Source: Lentisphaeria bacterium (GTDB lineage: Bacteria; Verrucomicrobiota; Lentisphaeria; Victivallales; Victivallaceae). From it: a stretch of 64,000 nt of DNA. Position numbers and translations under genes: made by a program. Within the stretch, counting starts at the first letter, position 1. Each line of letters starts with the position of its first letter. Below the pieces are notes generated by a model that was not told the origin of the DNA, made no database searches, and saw only the letters and a list, made by a program, of their open reading frames with translations. Of this stretch, positions 26,273-34,754 are shown one piece after another. Where the stretch lies: NCBI GenBank assembly GCA_017462015.1, contig JAFTRX010000078.1:106740-170739 (forward strand). Reading direction: 5' to 3'.

Positions 26273-27686
26273 CAAGAGTTTGGTTCCGCAAGTTGTATTT
26301 GAAGAAGATCCCCGGTTCGTGGAACTTTATTACAAGGCGTGGGAACTTGCTTATCAACATATAAAGACCGTACCGGGACTGCCGGTCGAGCGATACATGG
26401 ATGAAGCGTGTATGCCAGACCGGTTGTGGATATGGGACACCTGTTTTATGGTGCATTTCTGCAAGTATGCACCGCAATATTTTCCCGGCATCCAGAGTTT
26501 GGACAACTTTTATCTGCCGCTGCATGACGGGGTGGCAACGCCGTGCCATATCCATCATGTGGACAATCCGCCGCTGTTTGCGTGGGTGGAGTATGAATAT
26601 TACCGTTTTACCGGGGATAAGTCCCGCATCCGGCGCAATCTGGTGGAAAAACAGTATTTGCAGAAACATTATGAGTTTCTGGAAAATGAGTGCCGTTATT
26701 TTTACGATTCACCGCTGAGTTCGACGATCGCATTGTGGCAGAAGACCGATGTCGGTTACGTCTGGTCGGGGTGCCCGTCCGGAATGGACAATACGCCGCG
26801 CGGCAGGGGCAGTTACCACATGATATTGTGGGTGGATGCATTGGCGCAGATGGCGTTGTCGGCGAATTATATTTCCAAACTTGCCGATGAAATCGGAGAA
26901 TCCGGTATCGCAGAAGAGTACCGGAAAAAATATGTGGAAAAATGCGAACTGCTCAATAAGTATTACTATCGGGAAAGTGATGGATTTTACTACGATATCG
27001 GAATCAAAAACCACGGCTTCTGTGATGTTATGACTCCGGCAAGTTTTTGGGTGCTGCTGGCGGAAGCCGCGCCGGAAGAACGGGCGGAACGGTTGATAAA
27101 AACGATTCTTGATCCCAATAAATTCGGTGGCATGGTTCCATTGCCGACGGTGAGTCGGGATGATCCGGATTTTGTTGATGATGGCGGATACTGGCGTGGA
27201 TCGGTGTGGCTTCCTACCACATACATGACGGTGAAAGCACTGGAAAAATACGGAGAATTTGATCTTGCTTCAGAAGTCGCGTTCCGGACGGTGAAGCACA
27301 TGGTTGAAACGTATGAAAATTATCTTCCGCACACCATTTGGGAGTGTTATTCCCCGACGGCGGCACTTCCGGCGGAAAACGGCAGGAATCGCGTTGTCCG
27401 CAAAGATTTCTGCGGCTGGAGCGCGTTGGGACCGATTTCACTTTTCATTGAGAATGTATTGGGCTTCCACCGGGCGGATGCGGTAACGGGAGTGCTGGAA
27501 CTGCATCCGCGCAAGAGTTCCGGAAAATATGGGGTGAAAAACTTCAAATTCGGGGAAGTGTGCTGTGATGTCATCGTTGAAAATGACAAGGTGAAATGCC
27601 GGAGCAATGCCGGTTTTACCTTGATGATCGACCAATGTGAGTATCAGATCGGGCCCGGAGAGCAGACGGTTTCCTTCAGCCGTTGA
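26265..27686 (+). CDS. GH63/MGH1-like (alpha/alpha)6-barrel glycoside hydrolase
   Basis: 473 residues. The block RLWIWDTCFMVHFCKY (about residue 50) is the WxWDxxF signature of GH63-like and mannosylglycerate-hydrolase-like enzymes. Later blocks are YVWSGCPSGMDNTPRG, the Gly/Trp-rich YWRGSVWLPTTYM and IWECYSPTA with a likely catalytic glutamate. A short C-terminal beta-domain follows. No signal peptide is seen, so it probably acts on an imported or internal alpha-linked sugar. It overlaps the antiporter gene by 8 bp and ends 11 bp inside the convergent HD gene, within which its terminator lies. The substrate is not predictable. Confidence 0.83.
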   Translation: MLDKSLVPQVVFEEDPRFVELYYKAWELAYQHIKTVPGLPVERYMDEACMPDRLWIWDTCFMVHFCKYAPQYFPGIQSLDNFYLPLHDGVATPCHIHHVDNPPLFAWVEYEYYRFTGDKSRIRRNLVEKQYLQKHYEFLENECRYFYDSPLSSTIALWQKTDVGYVWSGCPSGMDNTPRGRGSYHMILWVDALAQMALSANYISKLADEIGESGIAEEYRKKYVEKCELLNKYYYRESDGFYYDIGIKNHGFCDVMTPASFWVLLAEAAPEERAERLIKTILDPNKFGGMVPLPTVSRDDPDFVDDGGYWRGSVWLPTTYMTVKALEKYGEFDLASEVAFRTVKHMVETYENYLPHTIWECYSPTAALPAENGRNRVVRKDFCGWSALGPISLFIENVLGFHRADAVTGVLELHPRKSSGKYGVKNFKFGEVCCDVIVENDKVKCRSNAGFTLMIDQCEYQIGPGEQTVSFSR

Positions 27687-28353
27687 TTTCGGAATCTAAA
27701 GTAGAGAAAAAAGTTTCCATAAATTGCAGTCGTGAGACTGCAATTTTTTTGCCTTCAGCAGTAAACATTTTTTCGGGAACATGACGGAGTTTCACCAGAT
27801 ATTCGCGGAAAGCTGTGTCTTCTTTGGAATAAGGTTCACTGGACAGAGCTTCGGCTTCAGTGTTGTGAAGGCGGGCGTTGCAATGTCCGGCAAAGAGGAA
27901 CGCTCTGCCCAGACCAACGGCCCCGAGGGAATCGAGTTTGTCTGCATCGTAGAGAATTTGCGCTTCAATAAAATCCGGAACCGCTCCCCGGCGGAAACGG
28001 TGACAGGCAATGGCGCGGGATACCGCCGCTGCCACAGGATGCGGTACGGCGGCGGAACGCAGGATGTCAAATGAAAGTGCCGCACCGAGTTCAGCGTGAC
28101 AACAGCTGCCCTTGCCGGCATCCTCTTCCGGGCGGGCGATATCATGGAGCAGGGCGCTCAAGCGGACAATATCGGCATCAACTCCGGGAGTGTGGGCAAG
28201 GAGAAGTTCTGCGTTGTGCATGACACGGATGGTGTGATCGAGGTCGTGACTGCTCTCTGAAGCCGAGAGTTTTTCAGCAACGGCGGCGGTGATGGCAGAA
28301 ATATCACCTGTACACGATAATTTTATTTCCGGTATTTGGTTAAAAAAGTTCAT
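27676..28353 (-). CDS. HD-domain phosphohydrolase
   Basis: About 225 residues. The HD signature is complete: SHDLDHTIRVMHNAELLL, then LSALLHDIARPEED (His-Asp metal pair), then IACHRFRRG and ILYDADKLDSLG with the final Asp. This resembles the YedJ/YqeK-type soluble phosphohydrolases acting on nucleotides. ATG 28353 is the likely start because the promoter at 28379-28407 places transcription initiation downstream of the longer frame's ATG at 28425. Its 3' coding part contains a plus-strand intrinsic terminator for the convergent glycosidase gene. The substrate is unknown. Confidence 0.87.
   Translation of the reverse strand: MNFFNQIPEIKLSCTGDISAITAAVAEKLSASESSHDLDHTIRVMHNAELLLAHTPGVDADIVRLSALLHDIARPEEDAGKGSCCHAELGAALSFDILRSAAVPHPVAAAVSRAIACHRFRRGAVPDFIEAQILYDADKLDSLGAVGLGRAFLFAGHCNARLHNTEAEALSSEPYSKEDTAFREYLVKLRHVPEKMFTAEGKKIAVSRLQFMETFFSTLDSEING
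27721..27750 (+). terminator. Intrinsic terminator of the GH63-like gene inside the HD coding region
   Basis: A perfect 11-bp stem AAATTGCAGTC (27721-27731) / GACTGCAATTT (27736-27746) with a GTGA loop is followed by seven T (27744-27750). It reads as a terminator only on the plus strand and is encoded within the last codons of the minus-strand HD gene. Confidence 0.85.
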
Positions 28354-28378
28354 TTTGCATCCCTGTTGTTTCGCATTT

Positions 28379-28407
28379 AATATAACTCTTGATGGATGAA
28401 ATTTCAA
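28379..28407 (-). promoter_or_regulatory. Promoter of the HD gene
   Basis: On the minus strand TTGAAA (28402-28407), 17 bp, then TATATT (28379-28384). It is divergent from the transporter promoter, the two -35 boxes being 11 bp apart. Confidence 0.72.
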
Positions 28408-28418
28408 CGTGAAAATGA

Positions 28419-28447
28419 TTGACAAAAACGTTTGCCGGTGGTATATT
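28419..28447 (+). promoter_or_regulatory. Promoter of the BASS-MFS operon
   Basis: Consensus TTGACA (28419-28424), 17 bp, then TATATT (28442-28447) within GGTATATTATAGG. Confidence 0.8.
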
Positions 28448-28491
28448 ATAGGATGTTAAAAATCGTTCTGTCACGAGGAGAATATTCATAA

Positions 28492-29457
28492 ATGTTCCGT
28501 AAACTTTTTTTACCGCTGGGAATTATTGTTTCAGTTGTCATCGCATTTATCCTGCCGGAGCCGGGACTTTGGTTCAAAGGTTTGAATTGCGGAAGTAATC
28601 TGACCATAAACAATTTCCTTATCGTATTGGTTTTTGTCATTTGCGGTTGGAACATTGATGTCGGTTCGACCCGGTTTGACCGGAAGTTTGCTCTGATATT
28701 CTGTGCCGGAGCGGTCGTTACACTGGTGCTGAGCCCGCTTCTCGGCTGGGGAACGGCGAAACTGTTCGCTCTTGGAGCGTTGCCGGCGACCGGATTGATC
28801 GTGGCGGCGGCAATGCCGCCAACGCTGTCCAGCGGGATCGTACTTACCGAAACTGCCAATGGTAATTCGCTGTTGTCGATATTGATGACGGTCGGATATA
28901 ATTTGATCAGTGTGTTGAGCATCCCGTTGATGCTGGCGCTGTGCATATCGTCCGCCGGGGAGATTGACACCAATCCGGTCAAAATGTTCACCCAGTTGTT
29001 TTTGCTGGTGCTGGTACCGTCGGTTGCGGGGTTTGGTATGCAGAAGTTGAGCAAACGCAAATTGCCGGTATTTTTCAGTTATATTTCCACGCTGGCGGTC
29101 ATCTTGCTGGTGTGGGGATTTTTCTCCGCCTCCAGTGCGCACTTCAAACAGCATCCGTTATCCGAACTGCTGTTGGAAGGGACGGCGGCGCTGGTGGTGC
29201 ATTTGCTGCTGCTGGTAATCATGTGGTACGGCGCGGCGGCGATGAAAGTGGGAGTGCCGGAGCGCAAGGCGCTGCTTTTTACCGGTGCATCGAAGACGAT
29301 CACCATTACTATTACCACGTTGAATATCATCGGTGCAGGGACGGGAGCCGCATTGGTTCCGGCACTGGTGTTTTACTTTGTACAAAGTATAGTTGATTCC
29401 ACCTTGGCGGCAAAGATGGGGTTGAGCCGGGATAAAACGGTGGAAGGAGAAGATTAA
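28492..29457 (+). CDS. Bile acid:sodium symporter-like (BASS) family transporter
   Basis: 321 residues with 9-10 hydrophobic helices. The conserved crossing region AAAMPPTLSSGIVLTETANG and the C-terminal FTGASKTITITITTLN match the BASS/SLC10A7-like group, which moves organic anions with Na+. GAGGAG lies upstream of ATG. The gene is followed at once by an MFS transporter on the same strand. Bile acid itself need not be the substrate; prokaryotic homologues carry pantoate, pyruvate and other anions. Confidence 0.85.
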   Translation: MFRKLFLPLGIIVSVVIAFILPEPGLWFKGLNCGSNLTINNFLIVLVFVICGWNIDVGSTRFDRKFALIFCAGAVVTLVLSPLLGWGTAKLFALGALPATGLIVAAAMPPTLSSGIVLTETANGNSLLSILMTVGYNLISVLSIPLMLALCISSAGEIDTNPVKMFTQLFLLVLVPSVAGFGMQKLSKRKLPVFFSYISTLAVILLVWGFFSASSAHFKQHPLSELLLEGTAALVVHLLLLVIMWYGAAAMKVGVPERKALLFTGASKTITITITTLNIIGAGTGAALVPALVFYFVQSIVDSTLAAKMGLSRDKTVEGED

Positions 29458-29458
29458 G

Positions 29459-30787
29459 ATGACGGGGAATGCTATTCCGTGGAGACGTAACTTGATATTG
29501 TTGTGGATCGGGCAGCTGCTCGGTTTTGTGGGATATTCAGCAGCAATACCGTTTATTCCCTATTACCTGAAGGACGTGCTGGGCTTGAGCAGTCAGGAAG
29601 AGCTTGCCAAAGCGCTGGCAAGTTTCCATATCTGTTCGACTTTGTGTCTGGCGATCATCTCCCCGGTCTGGGGCTGGGTCGCGGATCGCTACGGCAGAAA
29701 ATTGATGCTGTTGCGGGCATATTTTGCCAATGCATTCATCTTTCCGCTGATGGGATTTTGTATTCCGATCAGTATTTACATCAACAAGGCGTGCGGTCTG
29801 GTCGGCATCAGTGCCTGGGCGACACCGTTTGGAGTGTTGCTGGCGACCCGTATCATGGCATCGCTGTTCTCCGGTTCAGGTAATGCGGCGCAGGCGTTGA
29901 TCGTTTCCACCACTCCCGATGAACACCAGGGATTTGCGCTGGGAGTGTTCAGTACTGCGGTGTGGTCCGGTCAGATGGCGGGGTTGATCGTCGGTTCGCT
30001 GGTGGTGGAAAAATTCGGTTATCAGGTGGCATTTGTCGCGTTGGGAGTGACATACATCATCAGCGGTGTTATCAATCTTTTTGTCAAAGAGAATTTTGTC
30101 CGCCAGAAGATCGATCCGGAAAAAGCCAGGAACAAGAGCCGGTGGAATTTCGCCGGATACACAATTTCCACGATTTACGTTTTAATGTTCATCATGCTCG
30201 CGGCGATGGGTAAAAATATGGAAACGGAATACCTGGCACTCAAAGTCGAATCCATGGTCGAATTCAAGTTGAGCTGGACAGCGTATATCAGCGCCGCCGC
30301 CGCTATCGGCGGTATCATCGCCGGATTCACGCTGGGAAAAATGGCGGACAAATGCCGTCCCATGCAGTTGTTGATCCCGCTGCTCGCGCTCACTGCCGCG
30401 CTTACGCTGGCGCAGGGTGCCTGCCGTGATCTGACGGTTTTCGGTGTGGTGATCCCCGGCATCTGGCTGTTGCTGATCTCCCGCTTCCTCGCCTTTGTCG
30501 CAGGTGGCGGTATCGAACCTGTGCTGCAGCGGCTGCTCGCGCGCATCACGCCGCCGGAACGGCGCGGCGGAGTGTTCGGTTTTGCCATGACCTGCCGGAT
30601 GCTGGGTACGATGTTGGGGTCACTTACCAGCGGTATCATCTACTATCACTTCGGTGCCGACCGGGTGTTCTACGGCGGCGGTGTGTTGTTCTTCCTCGTG
30701 ATCCCGCTTATCTTTGCAATATTCCCGGTGATCAAGCGGCAGTTCCCCGATTCCATGAAGTCGGGGAAAGAGCTCAATAAAGCGTGA
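29459..30787 (+). CDS. Major facilitator superfamily transporter
   Basis: 442 residues with 12 predicted helices. The loop 2-3 motif WGWVADRYGRKLMLLR (about residue 70) is the classic MFS motif A. A central cytoplasmic loop lies near residues 200-225 and a second MFS half begins around residue 235 (GKMADKCRP as the degenerate repeat). It starts 2 bp after the BASS gene, so the two are translationally linked. The similarity is to multidrug or sugar-phosphate efflux permeases; the substrate is unknown. Confidence 0.88.
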   Translation: MTGNAIPWRRNLILLWIGQLLGFVGYSAAIPFIPYYLKDVLGLSSQEELAKALASFHICSTLCLAIISPVWGWVADRYGRKLMLLRAYFANAFIFPLMGFCIPISIYINKACGLVGISAWATPFGVLLATRIMASLFSGSGNAAQALIVSTTPDEHQGFALGVFSTAVWSGQMAGLIVGSLVVEKFGYQVAFVALGVTYIISGVINLFVKENFVRQKIDPEKARNKSRWNFAGYTISTIYVLMFIMLAAMGKNMETEYLALKVESMVEFKLSWTAYISAAAAIGGIIAGFTLGKMADKCRPMQLLIPLLALTAALTLAQGACRDLTVFGVVIPGIWLLLISRFLAFVAGGGIEPVLQRLLARITPPERRGGVFGFAMTCRMLGTMLGSLTSGIIYYHFGADRVFYGGGVLFFLVIPLIFAIFPVIKRQFPDSMKSGKELNKA

Positions 30788-30830
30788 TGTTTGAAATTAA
30801 CACTTTTTTGAGAGAAAATCACAAACGCGT

Positions 30831-30859
30831 TTGAAAAGTTGCATTTCGCAGGCTATATT
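30831..30859 (+). promoter_or_regulatory. Promoter of the DeoR-2-oxoacid dehydrogenase operon
   Basis: TTGAAA (30831-30836), 17 bp, then TATATT (30854-30859) within AGGCTATATTATATG. It is the only clear promoter before the six-gene run to 38486. Confidence 0.75.
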
Positions 30860-30904
30860 ATATGTGAAGCCGGCATTGTGTAATTGAGAAAGGTTGTGTA
30901 CGGG

Positions 30905-31663
30905 ATGACAGAGAGACGGGAAGCGATCCGCAAATTTATCGAAGCGCGGGGAGAAGTCAGTATCGGCGAGCTTGCTGAACATTTCAGCAAGTGGTCCGAA
31001 ATGACCCTGCGCCGCGACCTTGCCGTCCTTGAAAAATCCGGAAGCATCATTCTCACCCGCGGCGGTGCCCGCCGAATGCCCTACCGTTACGGCATGCTGG
31101 AGGATATTTACAGCGAGCGCGAACAGCGCAACCATGAAGCCAAGCAGCTTATTGCTTCCAAAGCTGCGCAGCTGGTGGAGCCGGGGCAGGGGATATATAT
31201 TGATTCCGGAACAACGGCGATGGCGTTTGCCAATGAGTTGCCGGACTGCAATCTGGTCGTTATTACTGCCGCACCCAATATCGCACTGGAAATTGCCATG
31301 CGCAAAGAGAAGCCGTCGATATTTATGCTGGGTGGAACGCTGTCCCGGAAGGAGATTTCAGTTGCCGACCCGGAAATACCCGCGCAGTTGGAAAAACTCA
31401 ATATTGAAACCGCGTTTATGACCGCATCGGCGTATGATGAGAAATTCGGCTTTACCGTGGGAACACAGGCTGGAGCGATCTTCAAGCGCGCTGTGATGAA
31501 GCGGGCGAAAAAGGTGGTGATGATGCTGGACAGTTCCAAGTCCGGCGGATTGCTGCCATTCACATTTGCCATGCCGGAAGATGTGGATATTCTGGTGACG
31601 GACGGGGCGATGGATAAAAACATTGCCGCCGGATTGGAAAATAAAATATCATTGGTATTGTAA
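30905..31663 (+). CDS. DeoR family transcriptional regulator
   Basis: About 252 residues: an N-terminal winged helix (TERREAIRKFIEARGEVSIGELAEHF; recognition segment MTLRRDLAVLEKSG) and a DeoR C-terminal sensor domain with the phosphosugar-binding block YIDSGTTAMAFANEL, then MLGGTLSRKE and MLDSSKSG. Such regulators are usually repressors released by a sugar phosphate. ATG 30905 is chosen; TTG 30884 is an in-frame alternative. It is 29 bp upstream of the E2 gene with no intervening promoter, so it probably controls the dehydrogenase operon and itself. The effector is unknown. Confidence 0.88.
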   Translation: MTERREAIRKFIEARGEVSIGELAEHFSKWSEMTLRRDLAVLEKSGSIILTRGGARRMPYRYGMLEDIYSEREQRNHEAKQLIASKAAQLVEPGQGIYIDSGTTAMAFANELPDCNLVVITAAPNIALEIAMRKEKPSIFMLGGTLSRKEISVADPEIPAQLEKLNIETAFMTASAYDEKFGFTVGTQAGAIFKRAVMKRAKKVVMMLDSSKSGGLLPFTFAMPEDVDILVTDGAMDKNIAAGLENKISLVL

Positions 31664-31692
31664 ACATATAAACCTACAACAAGGAGTCAAAA

Positions 31693-33327
31693 ATGGCTAA
31701 TTTTATTCTGATGCCCCAGATGGGTGTCTCCGAAGAAAGTGCCCTGCTGGCAAACTGGCTGGTCAAAGAGGGCGATGAGATCAAGGAAGAACAGCCGCTG
31801 TTCGATCTTGAAACCGGTAAATCCAGCTTCCAGGAGTTGTCCAAATACTCCGGTACTGTGCTGAAGATTCTCGTCGAAGCCGGTAACGAAGTCGCTGTCG
31901 GCGCACCGGTCGCGGTTATCGGTCAGCCCGGAGAAAAATATGATGTTCCCGGTGCCGCCGCTGAAGCTGCCGCGCCTGCCGCCGCTCCGGTCGAAGCTGC
32001 CGCAGTTGCCGCCGCTCCCGCCGCTGCTCCTGCCGCCGCCGCTTGCGACAACAAAGATGTCAACTTCATTCTGATGCCGCAGATGGGTGTTTCCGAAGAG
32101 AGCGCACTGCTTTCTGCCTGGCTGGTCAAAGAGGGTGATGCGGTCAAGATGGAACAGCCGATCTTCTCTCTCGAAACCGGCAAATCCAGCTTTGAAGAGT
32201 TGTCCAAGTACGAAGGTACGATTTTGAAGATCCTCGTTTCCCCCGGAGAAGAGGTCGCAGTCGGTGCTCCGGTCGCGGTCATCGGTAAGCCCGGTGCCAC
32301 CTTCACTGTTCCCGGTGCTGCGCCTGCCGCCGCCGCCGCTCCCGTTGAAGCTGCCGCCGCTCCCGTTGCCGCAGTTGCCGCGCCTGTTGCCGCCGCTCCC
32401 GCTGCCAAGGGGGGTGAAGTTTGCGCTTCCCCGCGCGCCAAAAAACTTGCCGCTGAACTCGGTTTGGATATCGCTCTGGCAACTCCCACCGGTCCGGAAA
32501 ACCGCATTATTGAACGCGACGTCAAAGCGCTGAAAGCCGCCGCTCCCGCCGCCGCCACAGTTGCCGCTCCGGCTGCTGCCGCGCCTGCAGTTGCCGCGCC
32601 TGCCGTCGCCCCCGCTGCTGCACCTGCTGCCGCCGCGTACACCGAAGAAAAGATCACCCGCATGCGCAAGGTCATTGCTGACAACATGCACAAGTCCCTC
32701 TCCGACATGGCGCAGTTGACGCTGAACCGCACTTTCGATGCGACTGCCATCCTCGCGATGCGCAAGCAGATGAAAGGTGCCGAAGATCTCGGTTTGGACA
32801 AAGTCACCATCAACGACCTCGTTCTGTTCGCCGTTGCCAAGACTCTGCCGGAGTTCCCCGACATCAACGCCAACTTCATCGGCGATACCATGCGCCGTTT
32901 CACCCACGCCCAGCTCGGTGTTGCCATTGACACTCCGCGCGGTCTGGTCGTGCCGGTGATCCGCGATGCCGACACCCTCTCGGTCAAAGCCATCTCTGAA
33001 ACGGTCAAAGCCTATGCCGCCGCCGCCAAAGACGGTTCTCTCGGCGGAGATAAGATGCAGGGCGGCAGCTTCACTGTCACCAACCTCGGCAACCTCGGCA
33101 TCGAAAGCTTCACTCCGATCATCAACCCGCCCCAGACTGCCATCCTCGGCGTTTGCGGAACCACCCTCCGTCCCCGCCAGAAGGCCGACGGTTCCATCGA
33201 ATACTATCAGGCGATGGGTCTGTCCCTGACCTTCGACCACCGCGTGGTCGACGGCGCTCCGGCGGCGAAGTTCTTGAAGGCGGTCGCTGACAAACTCGAA
33301 AAGTTCAACCTCATTCTTGCAATGTAA
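31693..33327 (+). CDS. 2-oxoacid dehydrogenase E2 (dihydrolipoyl acyltransferase), two lipoyl domains
   Basis: 544 residues: lipoyl domain 1 (about 2-78, lipoyl-lysine K43 in ETGKSS), an Ala/Pro-rich linker, lipoyl domain 2 (about 123-200, K164), a second linker, a peripheral-subunit-binding domain (about 241-280, ASPRAKKLAAELGLD), a third Ala/Pro linker and the catalytic domain (about 315-544) with DHRVVDG (H516, D520). The lipoyl site reads ETGKS instead of the usual ETDKA. Linkers are rich in AP/AAP. AAGGAG precedes ATG. It forms the core of the complex with the E3 and E1 encoded next. The acyl substrate is not determinable. Confidence 0.93.
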   Translation: MANFILMPQMGVSEESALLANWLVKEGDEIKEEQPLFDLETGKSSFQELSKYSGTVLKILVEAGNEVAVGAPVAVIGQPGEKYDVPGAAAEAAAPAAAPVEAAAVAAAPAAAPAAAACDNKDVNFILMPQMGVSEESALLSAWLVKEGDAVKMEQPIFSLETGKSSFEELSKYEGTILKILVSPGEEVAVGAPVAVIGKPGATFTVPGAAPAAAAAPVEAAAAPVAAVAAPVAAAPAAKGGEVCASPRAKKLAAELGLDIALATPTGPENRIIERDVKALKAAAPAAATVAAPAAAAPAVAAPAVAPAAAPAAAAYTEEKITRMRKVIADNMHKSLSDMAQLTLNRTFDATAILAMRKQMKGAEDLGLDKVTINDLVLFAVAKTLPEFPDINANFIGDTMRRFTHAQLGVAIDTPRGLVVPVIRDADTLSVKAISETVKAYAAAAKDGSLGGDKMQGGSFTVTNLGNLGIESFTPIINPPQTAILGVCGTTLRPRQKADGSIEYYQAMGLSLTFDHRVVDGAPAAKFLKAVADKLEKFNLILAM

Positions 33328-33345
33328 TTTCAGGAGATAACCGAA

Positions 33346-34716
33346 ATGATTTACGATGTACTTGTTATCGGCGGCGGTCCCGGCGGATATCGCGCCGCAG
33401 AACGTGCCGGCCACAAAGGTATGAGCGTCTGTCTTTTTGAAGGACGCTCCCTCGGCGGTGTGTGTCTTAACGAAGGTTGTGTTCCGACCAAGACCTTGCT
33501 CTACTCTGCCAAGATTTTTGATTATGCCAACGGCGGCGGTGACCACTACGGTGTCACCGTTACCGGCGCGAAGATCGACCACGCCAAAGTGGTTGCGCGC
33601 AAGGACAAAGTCGTCAAAATGCTGGTCTCCGGCGTTGCGATGCAGATGAAAGGCGCCAAGGTCAACGTCGTCAAAGCTCAGGCGAAGGTCGTCGGCAAGG
33701 ATGCCAACGGCATCACCGTTGAAGCCAACGGCGAAAAATATGTCGGTAAAAAGCTGATCATCGCCTCCGGTTCCGTGGCGGCTGTTCCCCCGATCCCCGG
33801 TTTGAAAGAAGCTGTCGCTTCCGGAGATGCGCTCACCAACCGTGAAATTCTCGCGCTTACCGAAGCACCGAAGAAACTTATCGTTCTCGGCGGCGGTGTC
33901 ATCGGTCTTGAAATGGCATCTTACTTCAACAGCATCGGCACTGAAGTCGTTGTTGTCGAAATGATGGATCGCATCGGCGGTCCCACCGACAAAGAGATGT
34001 CCGAAATGCTCCGCGGCATTTATGAAAAACGCGGCGTGAAATTCATGCTCAAAACCAAAGCTGTCGCCGTCAAAGGCGCTTCTCTGGAAATCGAAAACGC
34101 CGACGGCAAATCCACTATCGCCGCCGACAAGATCCTCGTCGCTATCGGCCGCCGTGCCAATACCGCCGATATGGGCTTTGAAAACATCAATCTTTACATG
34201 GAACGCGGTGCCATCCAGACCGACGACCAGATGAAGACCAACGTTTCCGATGTCTACGCTATCGGCGATGCCAACGGCAAATCCATGCTTGCTCACACTG
34301 CGTATCGTGAAGGCGAAGTTGCTGTCAACGTTATCGCCGGTGAAAATGACCGCATGGATTACAGCGCCATTCCGGCTGTCATCTACACCAACCCGGAAAT
34401 CTCCAGCGTCGGTGAAACTGAAGAGACCGCCGCGCAGAAGGGACTCAAGTTCCGCGTGGTCAAACTTCCGTTGATGTTCAGCGGCCGTTATATCGCTGAA
34501 AACGAAGGCGGCAACGGTTTTGTCAAAATGATCCTCGATGCTGATGACATTCTCATCGGTGCCGCGATCATCGGCAACCCCGGCAGTGAAATGATTTTCG
34601 GTCTCGCCATGGCGATCACCCGCAAACTCACCTGTGCCGAAATCGCTAAAGTTGTCTTCCCGCACCCGACCGTCGGCGAAGTCTTCCGCGATGCCATCCT
34701 CGAACAAGTCAAGTAA
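33346..34716 (+). CDS. lpdA: Dihydrolipoyl dehydrogenase (E3)
   Basis: 456 residues of the flavin disulfide reductase family. FAD is bound by VIGGGPGGYRAAE. The redox disulfide is C40/C45 in GGVCLNEGCVPTK, a slight variant of GGTCLNVGCIPSK. NAD is bound by LGGGVIGLEMASYF near residue 180, and the C-terminal His-Glu pair H440/E445 is in HPTVGEVF. It reoxidises the E2 lipoyl groups with NAD. It lies 18 bp after E2 with GGAG upstream. Dedicated E3 genes inside such operons usually mean a specialised complex. Confidence 0.95.
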   Translation: MIYDVLVIGGGPGGYRAAERAGHKGMSVCLFEGRSLGGVCLNEGCVPTKTLLYSAKIFDYANGGGDHYGVTVTGAKIDHAKVVARKDKVVKMLVSGVAMQMKGAKVNVVKAQAKVVGKDANGITVEANGEKYVGKKLIIASGSVAAVPPIPGLKEAVASGDALTNREILALTEAPKKLIVLGGGVIGLEMASYFNSIGTEVVVVEMMDRIGGPTDKEMSEMLRGIYEKRGVKFMLKTKAVAVKGASLEIENADGKSTIAADKILVAIGRRANTADMGFENINLYMERGAIQTDDQMKTNVSDVYAIGDANGKSMLAHTAYREGEVAVNVIAGENDRMDYSAIPAVIYTNPEISSVGETEETAAQKGLKFRVVKLPLMFSGRYIAENEGGNGFVKMILDADDILIGAAIIGNPGSEMIFGLAMAITRKLTCAEIAKVVFPHPTVGEVFRDAILEQVK

Positions 34717-34754
34717 TCAAACCATATCAACCCATAAAATAAGGAAACAGAAAA

